Part shown: piece after piece, positions 23,257 through 34,716 of the stretch
Layout: the number at the start of each line of letters is the position of its first letter
How positions within the stretch are numbered: position 1 is the stretch's first letter
Assembly: GCA_024516155.1 (NCBI GenBank)
Contig: JAJJXM010000020.1
Span: forward strand, 62,001-126,000
Length of the DNA: 64,000 nt
Direction of reading: 5' to 3'
DNA from: Pyronema omphalodes
Lineage: Eukaryota; Ascomycota; Pezizomycetes; Pezizales; Pyronemataceae
The notes under the pieces: generated by a model
Told to the model about the DNA's origin: nothing
The model's input: only the letters and a program-made list of their open reading frames with translations
Database searches by the model: none
Made by a program: the position numbers and the translations under genes

Positions 23257-24667
23257 ATGGCACCACCACAACCACCACCACGTGCTGACGATGTCTTCAT
23301 ACCTGGAACCTCTGGAACCTCTTCTCCACCAGTATACCCCTCCATATCCAACGACGATAACAACGCGACAGCAATTTCACCAGTTTCGCCACTCACAGCC
23401 TCACCAACAGTCGCATCCCCCTCCACTTCCACGCCCTCAGCAGTCTCTCCCTCCGCAACTACACAACCGCGACCACCTACACGCACAAGAACCTCCTCTC
23501 TAACCTCAAGCTTCACCTCCTCGCGACCACCACTAGGGGCACTAGCAGCAACAGGTGAAGCCTTCGGGAGCGCACCGAGTTGGGACGAACTACGACGGGT
23601 GTCTAGTGGGAGCGTTGGTAAAGGTCGACGTAGGAGTTCGGGTGTAATGCCGGGGACACCGGTTGCTGGTGCGATATTGGAGCGGGGGAGTGAGGATGGG
23701 AGAGCTACGGACCGAGCTTGTGACCGAGCTTGTGACCGAGCGCGGGGAATAGAGGTGCAGGAAGATCCGGCGTCGAAGGTTATGGAGAAAGCGGGGGAGC
23801 GGGAGCAACATGCGCTGGGTTCAGATGATGACGACGAGGAAGATGAGAGACATGGGCCATGGCAAGCGACCATTAATGGTCTCAAGGCGTTTTGGCGGTT
23901 TTTTAAGAAGCCGTTAGGGTTTTTTGTGACGATATATATGCTAAACGGTAAGCCTTTTTCCTTTTCTACAAGCTGTAAAATATTCTCAAACACCTCCAAG
24001 CTGTTGAAATTTCTTTGTAACCCTGCTAATATTGAAATCTCCAGTGATTGCCTGGGGTGGTATGCTTTTCCTCCTCCTCTGCAACGCCGCACCAGCCATG
24101 TGCAAGCCTACCTGCAACGACATCAACTCCCCTCGTCGTATCTGGATCGAAATCGATTCCCAGATCCTCAACGCCCTTTTCTGCGTCACCGGCTTCGGTC
24201 TAATCCCCTGGCGATTCCGAGATCTCTATTACTTACTATCCTGGCGAATGTTTTCCAACCAATCCCACTACCTCAAACTTCAAGAAATCAATTCCGCATG
24301 GTTTCGTCCAGCTGCAGGAACCGCTGCTATCACGGCGACTACGATAGAGGAAGGAATCCCCGGTGAAAGAAAGACGGAAACTGGAATGAAGGCTCCTGCT
24401 ACCGCGAGATGGAAATTGGATTATGTGATTTGGCTTTATGTTTGGAATACTTTCTTCCAAGCGTGCTTGAGTGGGTTTATGTGGGGCATGAATAGATATA
24501 ATAGACCACCGTGGACGACGGGTTTGTTTGTGGCGTTGGCTTGTATTGTGGCGGGACTTGCGGGGGGACAGATTTGGTGGGAGACGAGGAAGGTTAAGGC
24601 GCTGGAGAAAGGGGAGGGGAAGAAGGGGAGAAAGATTATGGAGGAGAAAAGGAGGGGGGTTGTGTGA
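23257..24667 (+). CDS. DUF2985-family multi-pass membrane protein
   Basis: The model is join(23257..23947, 24045..24667), 437 aa; the 97-nt intron (GTAAGCC...CTCCAG) has phase 1 and joins YMLN to VIAWGGM. The first 200 residues are disordered, Ser/Thr/Pro-rich then acidic, and include a short CDRACDRA duplication. The conserved membrane part starts at about residue 205 (GPWQATINGLKAFWRFFKKP). It has a hydrophobic segment ending LFLLLCNAAPAM, then the family signature CNDINSPRRIWIEIDSQILN, a second helix (FCVTGFGLIPWRFRDLYYL) and two C-terminal helices around YVIWLYVWNTFFQACLSGFM and LFVALACIVAGLAGG. It ends with a Lys-rich cytosolic tail. The family is common in filamentous ascomycetes and its function is unknown. 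Confidence 0.9.
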
Positions 24668-25521
24668 TGATGGAGGGATTGAAGAGGGTTATGATATGAA
24701 AAGGAAAGGGCTGGCTGGCATACATGTTATCTGCTTACAATTTGCGTAATGATTTCTTTTTCCGAATTTCTTGTATCTGCAACAAAACGGGGTTAGGCGT
24801 AATGGTAATGGCAATGGAATGTTTTTATGTTTTATGTAATATTCTCAATACATCACTACATACAAGATGAAAAGTTCAACAGTTCGAAATTTTAAAGCCT
24901 CATAAATTTAAAATTCCAGATTCCAAATTCCCAGTGATGAGATTATGGTACATGCCATGCAGAATTTACAAAGAGGCCTATGTAGCTAGTGAGACTATCG
25001 CGATACCCTAACAACGGGTAACGGCTGTCCCTGAATTCTGGTGTTAGTGCAACAGCAACATACCTACGTCATCGATTCGTCGCGCGAGATGACCATCTCA
25101 GGAACTTAGAACTCGAACTCAGGTACCATGCAACTACGCAATTATTCGATACTTTAATCGCGTCAGATCGCGTCAAATCGCGGGTTATGGTTTCGGGATT
25201 TCCATTGTAGTGGTGTTGTGATGTGGAATAAAAATATGCCGCGCGACATGCTGCTACACGGGGGAGCAGGGCGATTCTTATAGTATTAAAGACTCGAATT
25301 AAGGTATCATTGATTCTTTAGAATTCTTTCATTACCATATACTGTATATCCGTATCCGTATCCATATCCCATAATTACATTATCACCGTCCAACAATCTT
25401 CTAGCCTGGGTATCGTCTATGTATACCATCCCTATCATCCTCCCTGATATCTTTGTCATCTTGTCATCCTCCCTGATCCCCCCCCCCCCCCCCCCCTTCT
25501 CATCCCGCCTGGTATCCGCCT
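24668..25521. other. Convergent 3' regions with C19 homopolymer
   Basis: The space between the 3' ends of the DUF2985 gene and RPE1. No ORF of note. A run of 19 C lies at 25478..25496, 26 bp beyond the RPE1 stop codon. GATCGCGTCA-like words repeat at about 25158..25185. Confidence 0.6.
25478..25496 (+). repeat. C19 homopolymer
   Basis: An uninterrupted run of 19 C. Read from the RPE1 strand it is a G-run just after the stop codon, probably in the 3' UTR. Confidence 0.95.
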
Positions 25522-26419
25522 CTACAACTTATTCCTAACTAAATTCCTCTCAACAACCTCTCTAAGCTGCTTAATAACCTCCTTAGGAGAAGGCGCTCCA
25601 AACACAGCCGTTCCAGCTACAATAACATTTGCACCAGCACCCGCCGCTTTTTCGATGGTATGGTCCGACTTGATTCCTCCATCGACTTCGATATCTAGAT
25701 CTGGGTATCTCTGGCGTAGAGCGGCGACTTTAGGGACGCAGGATTCGTTGAATTTTTGCCCGCCGAAACCGGGTTCTACGGTCATTACTAGGACCATCTG
25801 TGGGGGGTTAGCAGGCGGGAGGAGGAGTAGCTAGGGGGAGTAGCGAAAGGGAATGAGTAGGATAGTAGGACAGCTTACATCAGGTTTCTCACCCTCTCCA
25901 TCAAGAAGAGGATACAAGACATCAACCTCAGTCCCAGGTTTCACCGCAACACCAACTTTCATTCCCGCCGCATGAACGAGCTTAATCAATTCCGTAGGTG
26001 GAGTATGAGGTGCCTTCGACGCCATCGCAGCTTCATAATGAAAGCAATATAAATCGCAACCAGCTTTCTTGAAGTCATCGACCCATTTTTGGGGCTACGG
26101 AATAAAAGTCAATACCTATATCCGACCCGATCCAAGCTTCGGAGATAGCTCCTCCAAGCTCCATAGGAAAACGTACCTCAGCAACCATCATATGGCAATC
26201 AAATACACCTTTACTCCAGTCCTCGGCGCGTTCTACCGCTCCTCGGATACATGTTACAACAGGGGATCCAATGGTGATGTTGGGAACAAAGTGCCCGTCC
26301 ATAATGTCGATATGTAACCAGTCCGCGCCTTCATCTTTGATGATCCTTGAGCATTCATGGGAGAGCTTTCCGAAGTCTGAAGCGAGGATAGAGGGGGCGA
26401 TAATTGCTTTCGGGGACAT
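25522..26419 (-). CDS. RPE1: Ribulose-phosphate 3-epimerase
   Basis: Interconverts D-ribulose 5-phosphate and D-xylulose 5-phosphate in the non-oxidative pentose phosphate pathway (cytosol). The model is complement(join(25522..25797, 25879..26094, 26177..26419)), 244 aa; introns are 82 nt and 81 nt, both phase 0. The TIM-barrel landmarks are all there: APSILASDF at the N-terminus, the metal-binding histidine and aspartate in [14 protein letters not shown], the histidine in [32 protein letters not shown] and the C-terminal metal ligand in DIEVDGGI, followed by the phosphate-binding [13 protein letters not shown]. The length is normal for the family. It is divergent from the small secreted-protein gene at 27845. 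Confidence 0.97.
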
Positions 26420-27319
26420 TTTTGCGGCGTGTGTGTGTGTGTTTCTGGGAGAGAAAGAGACGTCGGAATTGCGTGGGTGGGGGGAAAAATGAAAGCCGTT
26501 ATGTATGGTTATGGTTATGGTACGGCGCCCAGATCGTGAGATAGATAAGCTGCACGGTTTTAGTGCGGTTGGCATGGAATGGCAGGGATGCGAAGCTATG
26601 ATGTCGGCGGGAAGGCCGGAACCTTGACCTTGCGGATCGGCGCGCGCGTGACAAGCGCGGTGGGGAAGGTGTGGCGCTTGATGTGGATGTGCGTTGGCGT
26701 GGGGTTTTCGCGCTAAGATTTGTAGAATGCATGAGTGACCCCAAGCTCCTCTCAAGCTTTATATTTGGATATTTTATCTTCAGTCGTCTTGTCTTTAACT
26801 TTATTTTCTCGAGGAGTCTGGTTCGATATCTTATCTATCCTGCTCAAATCCAATCAGGTCATGAATCAACTCCGATATCCTCCCTCGCGAATAACAATTT
26901 CACAACTTTATCCCATCCGTATGCAAATACCAAATTCAGCGCAGTTTCTCTCTTCCGATCTTGACATCAACTTAACGTTCCTTTGATCAAGAATAAGCTC
27001 AAGCGTTTCCTTGTCACCATCTATAAATTTCCACCCACGTACTGTAGTTTCATACTTGCAGTGTTACACTTTAAAGTTTACATTCCATTCCCATTCATCA
27101 TACTAAATTCCATGTGCTCTTTCAAAATACTGCAGTTCTTTTCACAGCCCATGGAAATAAACTTGACACATTACCTACATAGATAATAGATCAACTTAAT
27201 CTCAACATTCCCCCGAAATAGAAAGCCTTTGCATGATGCAATGTTTTCAGCAGGACCTCAAAAATATCCCCAAGACCTGTTACATATTTCCCATATTAGA
27301 CCAAGAAAAATCACCAGCA

Positions 27320-27476
27320 AGCGGATACCCACATTAACGTACTACCCTGACATTGGATCACAAAGAGCACTTATTCAATCTAGATATTTTAAGAAAACAT
27401 CATGTGACAAAGCATCACTTACTACTAGTAGCCAGCGGATACCCACATTATCGTCCTACACTGACACTGTCCCACA
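27320..27476 (+). repeat. Pair of ~40-bp imperfect direct repeats
   Basis: AGCGGATACCCACATTA followed by a CGT(A/C)CTAC..CTGACA-type block occurs at 27320 and 27435. They lie 370-530 bp upstream of the secreted-protein start, so they could be promoter elements or repeat debris. Confidence 0.7.
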
Positions 27477-27729
27477 AGTATCACCCGTTCCTTCCATATA
27501 TTTCAAATATATGTAACACCTTCCTATAACCTTAAACAAACCATCTCACAAAAGCTGTCGAAATCGCCGGAAATCAATGGAATTTAATAGTACCCGGCCA
27601 TGCAGCATAACTCCAAGAAGGTATACACAGACAAAACAGTTGGTTTATCCACCGACGGAAAGGTATAGCCCAGAAATTGGAACTGTGTACTATGATAAAA
27701 TAAGGTTTTCGTATTCGTAAATTTATGGG

Positions 27730-27739
27730 TATATAAAAG
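27730..27739 (+). promoter_or_regulatory. TATA box of the small secreted protein gene
   Basis: TATATAAAAG, 106-115 bp upstream of the start codon at 27845, followed by a pyrimidine-rich stretch. It is the clearest TATA element next to a gene in this window and fits an inducible, strongly expressed gene. Confidence 0.65.
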
Positions 27740-27844
27740 CCCCCTCCCCCCTCCCCCCCGGCTCCCAATCTTCCATGACCTATCACCAAGCAACTAATCA
27801 CCAGCAACCTTTAACCCCCCGTACAACCCATAACAAACGCCCCA

Positions 27845-28102
27845 ATGAACCTCCTTCTCCCCTTCATCCTCCTCCCCATAATCTCAGCCCTATCAATCCC
27901 CCTTACATCCCCATCCCCATCCCCATCCCAACCCCCCTCCTACCCGCAATGCCTTCTCAAAGACAGAACCTGCCTAATCGGTGGAAAAACCAAGTGTTGC
28001 CCTGGATTTAGATGTGCGAATCGTACCGGAAGGAGGATTGGACGTTGTTATACTATTCCTAAAGTTCCGAATGTTTTGGAACGAGGGCCCGTGGGGGCAT
28101 GA
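27845..28102 (+). CDS. Small secreted cysteine-rich protein, cystine-knot-like spacing
   Basis: A single-exon, 85-aa protein. Residues 1 to about 17 form a hydrophobic signal peptide (Leu/Ile/Pro-rich, cleavage probably near the Ala-Leu-Ser at 15-17). A Ser/Pro linker follows, then a core with six cysteines at 36, 43, 51, 52, 57 and 68. The spacing is C-x6-C-x7-CC-x4-C-x10-C, the pattern of inhibitor-cystine-knot (knottin) peptides. The core is basic and the C-terminal tail of about 17 residues lacks cysteines. A TATA box lies 106-115 bp upstream. In fungi such proteins are often effectors, antimicrobials or protease inhibitors; the sequence alone does not say which. The knot is inferred from spacing only. 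Confidence 0.7.
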   Translation: MNLLLPFILLPIISALSIPLTSPSPSPSQPPSYPQCLLKDRTCLIGGKTKCCPGFRCANRTGRRIGRCYTIPKVPNVLERGPVGA

Positions 28103-29654
28103 TAGGATTCGTTGGAGGAGGTGGAGGGGCGGGGAGATGGGACAGGGGGGGATATTTGCAGGTTTATTTGGAAGGAAACGGGAGGATTGATGGTGATATG
28201 GGAATGGGTGCTGAAGACTCGAAAAGAGTTGATTTTGGGTTAGGATGGTATGGTACGGCATTTTTATCGTGGCGATGGAATATTCTTTCGATGCTGGATG
28301 TGTGGCTTATTACTCACCCAGAAATCGTAGTTGCCCTGGAGAAGTACTCTAGCAAGCCATTGAGTGCCCCTCTAAGCTTGAAAGTCAAAAACTAAAATCC
28401 GATTTCTTTCCCTGTCTCTACCTCCATATCATCATTGAAAGATTAGTATTCCGTCACGTGTAGTCGCAAAATCACTCCAAGCACTGTAATGAGAAAGTGC
28501 ACGGTGGTTGTTAATTGTAATGATAAGTCTCGGTTCAACCACATAATCACTATTTCGTTACGTTCAGTAGCGACTCCTCCCAAGCACCGTGAATATATAT
28601 ATCGAAATTGCACAAGTATTAGAACATAGTTTTATTAAAGCTCTTGGAGCAACCGTACTAATAAACGAACAACAAACGGAATCAATGAGAAAACAATGCT
28701 CCTACTTCCATTAGCGACCTGATGACCCCTTCCACTCCTAACATTGGAGAAGCGCATATCCTGAGCAATACAGCAAATTTGCTTAATTGTCGCCTTTTTT
28801 CCACCAAACAAAATCCCACCGAAAAGAAAAATTAAAATATCAATGAACCTAAAGCCAACTTCCAATCGACACTACAAATTCTTCAGTCTAACCTCCAGAG
28901 CATCCACTCAGTAGTGCAAGTTAAAAATAATGACGACACAAGCCACGACCCACAACTCAGGCCATGCAAGGAATTCAACTTCCTTCTCATCCGGCTATAG
29001 CCAGTTTGAATATCCGCATCCTTTCTTGTCTCATTTTTACTCGCATATAATCATATTAGTTATGACGAGAGTACAGTCAATGCATAAAGAAAACAAAATC
29101 AGAAACAGAAAAAGAAAGAAAGAAACGGGAAAAAATAATAGATAAACCCATTCTCATGGTTAACATCAAGCGCGGTGATATTTAACACCCTTTCTAGTAA
29201 AAGAAGCAGCGTATACACAACTTTCCCACAGAAGAAGAACCGACAAAAAATAAAAAAAACAAAATGCACCGTTGTCGTATAAAGGTAACTGACGCAAACA
29301 AAAAGTATTATTCCTGGAAACTCTTGCTGTCGTTCAGGGTACTTTCTTACTCTTCTTTTTCGAATTCCTGTTTCGGATCCTTAAATAAAACAAAGACATG
29401 TGTTATAACAATACCAAGTCGTAGACCTCTATGAATAGTGGAAATCGTGCAGTAATAATTTCCTGGAGTATGAAGCCTCTGGGAACGTACCGCGACTTTG
29501 TTTCTATGCATCGTCCCACAGTATCGGCTGATGTTTTCAACTGTATTATGTAATCTTTTCTGGGATATCAATGGATAGGAGTGAATGTTTCCTGTAAATT
29601 TTATCGAGGCGTATTGCCACGTTCTGGCTACTATCCGCGATTTCCTGAACGCAC

Positions 29655-29825
29655 TATTGCTCTTTGTAGGATTTACGTTATTTCCGTTAAACCAGGAATA
29701 CCCAACTCCCTCGCCGGTGCAACAGGAAGGAAGTAGTGATTTTCCAGTGTGGGTGGTATCATGCCTCCGTAGGCAAGTGTGCTAACACTACAACACCAGG
29801 AAAATAGATGTAGCACGAGGCCGTG
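29655..29825 (+). repeat. Diverged dispersed repeat, family A copy 1
   Basis: Shares with 32275..32455, in the same orientation, the ordered blocks ACGTTATTT, CTCGCCG, ACAGGAAGGAAGTAGT, TTTCCAGTGTG, CGGTAGGC-like and ACAACACC. Confidence 0.6.
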
Positions 29826-31524
29826 GTATTGAACATCGTGATTTGTTCGACACGATCTTGGTTGACATTGAACCCCAGGCAAGACCACAGCCTGACATAT
29901 CATCACGTGTTCGTCAAGAACATACGTGGATGATTCCGTTATCAGAGTTGGCGAACAATTTATGCATGCTGTGCACCTAGACATATACAGTCACCGACGA
30001 GAGGTTCTGAAGGTTCATCAGACCATCGGGAGGACAATCGTAGGGGCGGCATGTTGCACTGGTTGGGATGTTAGCATGCGTTGGTGTATCGTCGCTCGAT
30101 GGAAACCAGAAGAAGGGCTTGAGTTTCTTGGAATACATACAATTGTAATAGTGGGTTCATCTCTTCTTTATACCAACAACGGGCTCCACGGGAACGATGT
30201 CGGGATGGTTGAACAGCGCACTGGATGCAGGAGTGTTCTTCCTCCGCAACTATCCCCGTGGTGAAGTTGGGATCCAGTTGAGCTCATTCTATCGGTAGCT
30301 TCATCGTGCATGATCAAGAACGGCGAGACAACAAGGTCCATAACCATCAAGACCGGAACAAAGTGTCATGCCAAGTAATGTATCCATTTTGTAAATACTC
30401 ATTACCGAGCAAGGTTAATCAGAATGTGATAATACAAGGGACAGAAAAGTCAATCCGCACTATTCGATAAATCTGATCATGCTGATTCTCGTTATTCCTA
30501 GTTATTATTTCTCGGTCCAGTATCGCTGTCATATTTATTAATACTGAAACCGGGTAATATAGTTAGTTCCGCTAAAGTGATTCCGCCTTCGATGTTCTTC
30601 AATGATGAGGGGCAGAATGCATCGCGCTATTCTCCGATTTCGGATTCAAGATATAGCTTGCAGCCTTATACCGACCCTGTGGTTTCTTCATCAAGTAATT
30701 TGTTCCTTCAATGTTGAAGATGTCTATTTCTTTGATTGCGGTGCTCGAGTCGGCCTCATTAGTTGAGTTCTGGTGGGATGCCCCGGGTTGGAGACTTCGA
30801 GTAGTGATGGAATTTCATTCTCCTCGTCGGTTCTGTGTGCCGCGTAGACTATTTTAAGCTTTCTTTATTAGTTTCTGATCCGTGCAAAAAGTGAGTTCAG
30901 ATGCCGTCGGGTTGGTTTACCATTGTCTGTAGATATCTCCGATAATAGGTGCATAGTGTGTTGAAGATGTTCAGATGGACGTATTTTTTTGGATAAACCG
31001 GAAAACATTTGTCAAAACTCCGCTCGTTCCAATAATTCGTAACAATAGATTTCGAGAGTCGGAAGAAGATTGTAGGTGGAAGAGGTTGTCAATGTGTGAA
31101 TGCAGTGTTGAAAATGGTGGAGTGTGTAAGGAACCTTTTGTAGTCTGTCCAAACCTAAAATTTTGCCTTCTCTACATCCCTAACATCTTCTATCATGCAA
31201 CGCACTTTTAACCTACCTACCTGCAATAAGTCTACTCAAAACTACTCAACATGGCCTCAGCTCCCGTTTATAGCGGCTTATTGCACTGAAATAGTGCATT
31301 CTTGTAGCAGCTCTTAGTGACGGACAACATCGATGTATGAGAAATAAACATGGATATACATTTTCATCTGGCCTCGGTCGGTCAAATAATGTCGTTAGTG
31401 GATTATGGAACTCTACTTTTTCCCGTGTCTATCCGGTACCGCAGGTGTTACCGTTATTGTTTCTGTGTACCGCTCTAGTTGCTACTAGTAGGCTCCATCA
31501 CTCCCATATATCTATGTTGATACA

Positions 31525-31760
31525 GCAGTGACGTGTGTCGCTCGGCAGGAATTATGTGATGGTCTCAGCGGCGCACGGTATTTCACCCTCTGCTGCCGCA
31601 AAAAACTAGTGATATTTCATGATGCAATTATCCAACTTTTAGCATAACGACATATACTAATGATTTATTCCAAGAATATGCACTTCTCAAAACAAGCAGA
31701 GCTCGTTGATCTAGGATTTAGTAAGGAGGGATCTGGGCACTAAGATTGGGCGATAGGTGT
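31525..31760 (+). repeat. Diverged dispersed repeat, family B copy 1 (LTR-like position)
   Basis: Matches 35316..35545 in the same orientation through ordered blocks (AGTGACGTGTGT, GCTCGG, ATGGTCT, CCCTCT, ATGATGC, AAGAATATG, AAGCAG). It brackets the gag ORF together with copy 2, 3.8 kb apart. Confidence 0.6.
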
Positions 31761-32274
31761 TTCCGGGAGTGATACATCAGATATAGGAGTTTTGTCCAGA
31801 AAATAAATTTGCTAGATGTGCTGATACTTCGTTATACGTTTTCCCCATAGCAACAAGAAGATGAAATGGTAAGTTTTGATGATGAAATTCAATATCTTCC
31901 AAGACTCGTTTTCTCTTTTCCTTTAAGTCAAGAAGTTTACACTTCTTTACGCCCATGGCCAGAGGACACAAAATGAGTCGTTGAGAAATCATGATCAGGC
32001 ATACATCTGAAGAATCGGCATCCCGTCATATATTGCAAGATTAAATGTTCTATAGTATGGCAATATTGACAATCCGCAAGTAGTGGCTGCCAGGTAGGTC
32101 CCTTGAAACCCCTTGGAAAAGCTCTATAACCAGAAGAAAACAATACTGCCTTTACTTACGTCAATAATTCAAATGCCGTTCTCCTTGGATCGTCTGAAGA
32201 CCGAGTACACCACCTAGGACCATACAGCAACCTTCTTTTACTCCGACCTTTTATCACACGAAATCAAATGTAAC

Positions 32275-32455
32275 CCTTTTCCTTTGCTTTATTGACGTTA
32301 TTTTTGTATGACCGGCAATATCCGATTCTCTCGCCGATAAAACAGGAAGGAAGTAGTTAAATTTCCAGTGTGGAAGGTATTATTTCTCCCCTAACGGTAG
32401 GCATCCTCAACAACACCGGGAACATTAATATAGCGCGCGAGCCGTGCGGCAGTTG
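32275..32455 (+). repeat. Diverged dispersed repeat, family A copy 2
   Basis: Partner of 29655..29825, 2.6 kb away in the same orientation. Confidence 0.6.
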
Positions 32456-34119
32456 TGCTGGCAGAGCAATTGGTATGTGCAATAAGACCGAGTGACTCTT
32501 CCGGGTAAATTTGGATAACAGTTATTCCCAGATGTAAGACAGCTGTCTGGTATATGATGCTCCGGATGCCAGGCAGGTTGTCGATGGCTAACTTTGCTGG
32601 GCATCCAAAACACAAGTTGCGATACGGGAAAGAGATATGGTCGGTGTTCCCCATGGTACGTCCCGTATTGTGTACAGCATAAAGGCTGAGATTGAGTCAA
32701 CTCGCGTGGAGTCAATCCGGGCGTTTATTATACGGCTCCACCTTCCTGTTCTTCCAACGCTATCATGAGCAACCCCGCAATAAATGACACATACCCCGCT
32801 TGTAATTGTTGGTTCTGGTGCAGTGATGAAGCTATGGTGGGGGACACCAAGTCCCGACACATCGCAACGACAAATATTGCACAACACCCCAAATCTTTCA
32901 CACCAACCACAACCACTCCGATTTGAAAACGGTTCGATAAGATTGAAAGAGAAGTTGATGGAGAACAACTTATATCGGGCCAAATTTAATTTAAGTCAAA
33001 GGTGAATGGGCTGAAAGGTTTTAAAAACCCCTGTATTTTGTATGGGCGGAGAAAATATGTAGATGGTGTTTTTGTGCCAAGACATACCGAGTTATGCCAA
33101 GACGCAAAAACGAAATCACGCTTGATTGGCTACATGCAGTGACTAATACATGCTTACTAAACTAGATCATCACCCATGCCCCTCCGATGCGATGTTTCCG
33201 CACTATGGGCAACGCGGTGTGACAACCTAGAAAAACTCTGAATCACCGAGTGTCACTCGGACGCATTTTAATCCCTGTCGCCCCCCGGTCATGGTGGCCA
33301 ACGATTGTAGATTTCAGTCCACACTTGTCGTGACTTGGTGTCCCCCACCATATCGGCACTTTGAAACACCTGAAAAGCTGGTTCTGGGATAAGCTTATTA
33401 TCGAGGTCTTTCCCCATGGAGATCGTAGAGTTTTGTGACACGCTAGATGATCGACGCAAGGCGCTAATGAAGAGGTGGAAGCATGAACCTAAGAACACGT
33501 GAACAATTATCACTATCCGGGGTATCAGGTAGCAACTGAAAAAAACAATCGGGATGTCAACTGTTTTTGTGGTAAAACACCTTTCTTGTTTGTGAATCTC
33601 CGTGGGATCACGTCTTCTGTGTTGGCGCTTTGGATTGTAGTTGGTCGTAATCCGGGTGCTTTTCACGGAGCAATATAAGTGACAGCAGCATTGTGACTGA
33701 TGGGAATGCCGTCACTATTTTATACATCGCGCTGAGAGAAAAAAAATAAGTGTGAAATTTGGGATATGAAACATATTTTTGGCCTGCGTTGAAATGATTG
33801 GACGAAGAGGGATTGGAATGAATTGGAATCTTCTGGATTATGGGTCCCGGGAAGATGAAGCAGTTAGGGTTTCACAGTGATTAATATAAATATATTTGTC
33901 TAGGAATCCGGGATTATGGAAGGTAAGTCACGAGGACATTTGAGGTAATTCTGCCTGACAGAATAGTAAGGTCCTACTGCAAGTGTAATTGCATAAAAAG
34001 AGGTGGGTCCCATCACTGTATTCAACCATCTACATCACCAACACCAACATCCCCAAAATTTCAAACATTCCGAATATCAAAATTCTCTTACAAAGAACCC
34101 GAACGCCGAACAGCAGGGC

Positions 34120-34716
34120 ATGAGCACCGAGGCATCAGCTCCGGTTATGATGATGGACGACCAATTTCAACAGTCGCTGCAACACCTCCCTCACGCAAAA
34201 ACCTCCAGGACTCCAAAAATGAAGGATCCGGAATTTCTCTATCATGGCGCACCGACGAAGCTTCGATCTTTCATAACCTGGTGCGAACTGACGTTCGCCT
34301 GTGAACCGGAAGTATTCGACACCGATGCGAAAAAGGTGAAATACGCCATCTCTGGATGTCGCGGCAAAGCCCGATCGTGGATCAACCAGCGCAAAGCTCA
34401 AGGACAGGGCAACTACAATACCTGGGAAGATTTCAAGACCGCTATTAGTCAAGCCTTTAGCGACCCGAAGGCCAGAGAGGTAGCCAGAAGGAAGTTCAAA
34501 ACCATTAGACAAGGGAACCGTACGGCGTCAGAATATTGGATGGAGTTCCAATCGATAATTATGGATTTGGGCTATAATGATGCCGCGTGCATCGATCAAT
34601 TCGAGGACGGACTTTGTAGAGATGTTCAACTACAACTAGCGCTTTCGGAAACCAGACCTACAACTATGACAGAGTTCGCGTACAAAGCTATTGCTTTGGA
34701 TAATCGGCTAGTCTAG
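34120..34716 (+). CDS. Lone gag-like ORF (Ty3/gypsy-type retrotransposon gag)
   Basis: 198 aa from the first in-frame ATG; the open frame extends upstream without ATG. The central region reads like the Retrotrans_gag domain: YHGAPTKLRSFITWCE, a block ending GKARSWINQ, NTWEDFKTAISQAF, ARRKFKTIRQGNRTASEYW and a C-terminal CIDQFEDGLCRDVQ. The frame is intact, although the surrounding DNA is heavily degraded. It stops before any zinc knuckle, and no protease, reverse transcriptase or integrase follows in any frame. It sits between two diverged direct repeats (31525.. and 35316..). It could be a gag-only non-autonomous element, a recently inserted fragment, or a domesticated gag. Confidence 0.75.
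   Translation: MSTEASAPVMMMDDQFQQSLQHLPHAKTSRTPKMKDPEFLYHGAPTKLRSFITWCELTFACEPEVFDTDAKKVKYAISGCRGKARSWINQRKAQGQGNYNTWEDFKTAISQAFSDPKAREVARRKFKTIRQGNRTASEYWMEFQSIIMDLGYNDAACIDQFEDGLCRDVQLQLALSETRPTTMTEFAYKAIALDNRLV

Larger units (their letters stand above)
26420..27844. other. Divergent intergenic region RPE1 / secreted protein gene
   Basis: No additional gene seen in 1.4 kb. A roughly 40-bp direct repeat beginning AGCGGATACCCACATTA occurs at 27320 and again at 27435 (offset 115 bp). A TATA box lies at the right end (see separate entry). Confidence 0.5.
28103..34119. other. 6 kb degenerate transposon-type region
   Basis: No complete gene. Short ORFs lack motifs and splice partners. Diverged repeat families can be paired by eye. 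Family A is at about 29655..29825 and 32275..32455. Family B is at about 31525..31760, with its partner at 35316..35545 beyond the gag ORF. A weaker family C is at about 33340..33570, with a partner near 45075..45260. Copies differ by many transitions, consistent with old, possibly RIP-mutated elements. TATA-like AATATAAATATA at about 33883 and GCATAAAAAG at 33991 precede the gag ORF. Confidence 0.5.

Noticed and set aside
23118..24092. 324-codon minus-strand ORF opposite the DUF2985 gene
   Set aside because: Antisense of low-complexity coding DNA; the sense strand carries a recognisable family and proper splice sites.
28099..28395. 98-codon ORF after the small secreted protein gene
   Set aside because: Gly-rich translation of G-rich 3' flank; its start overlaps the preceding stop; no motif.
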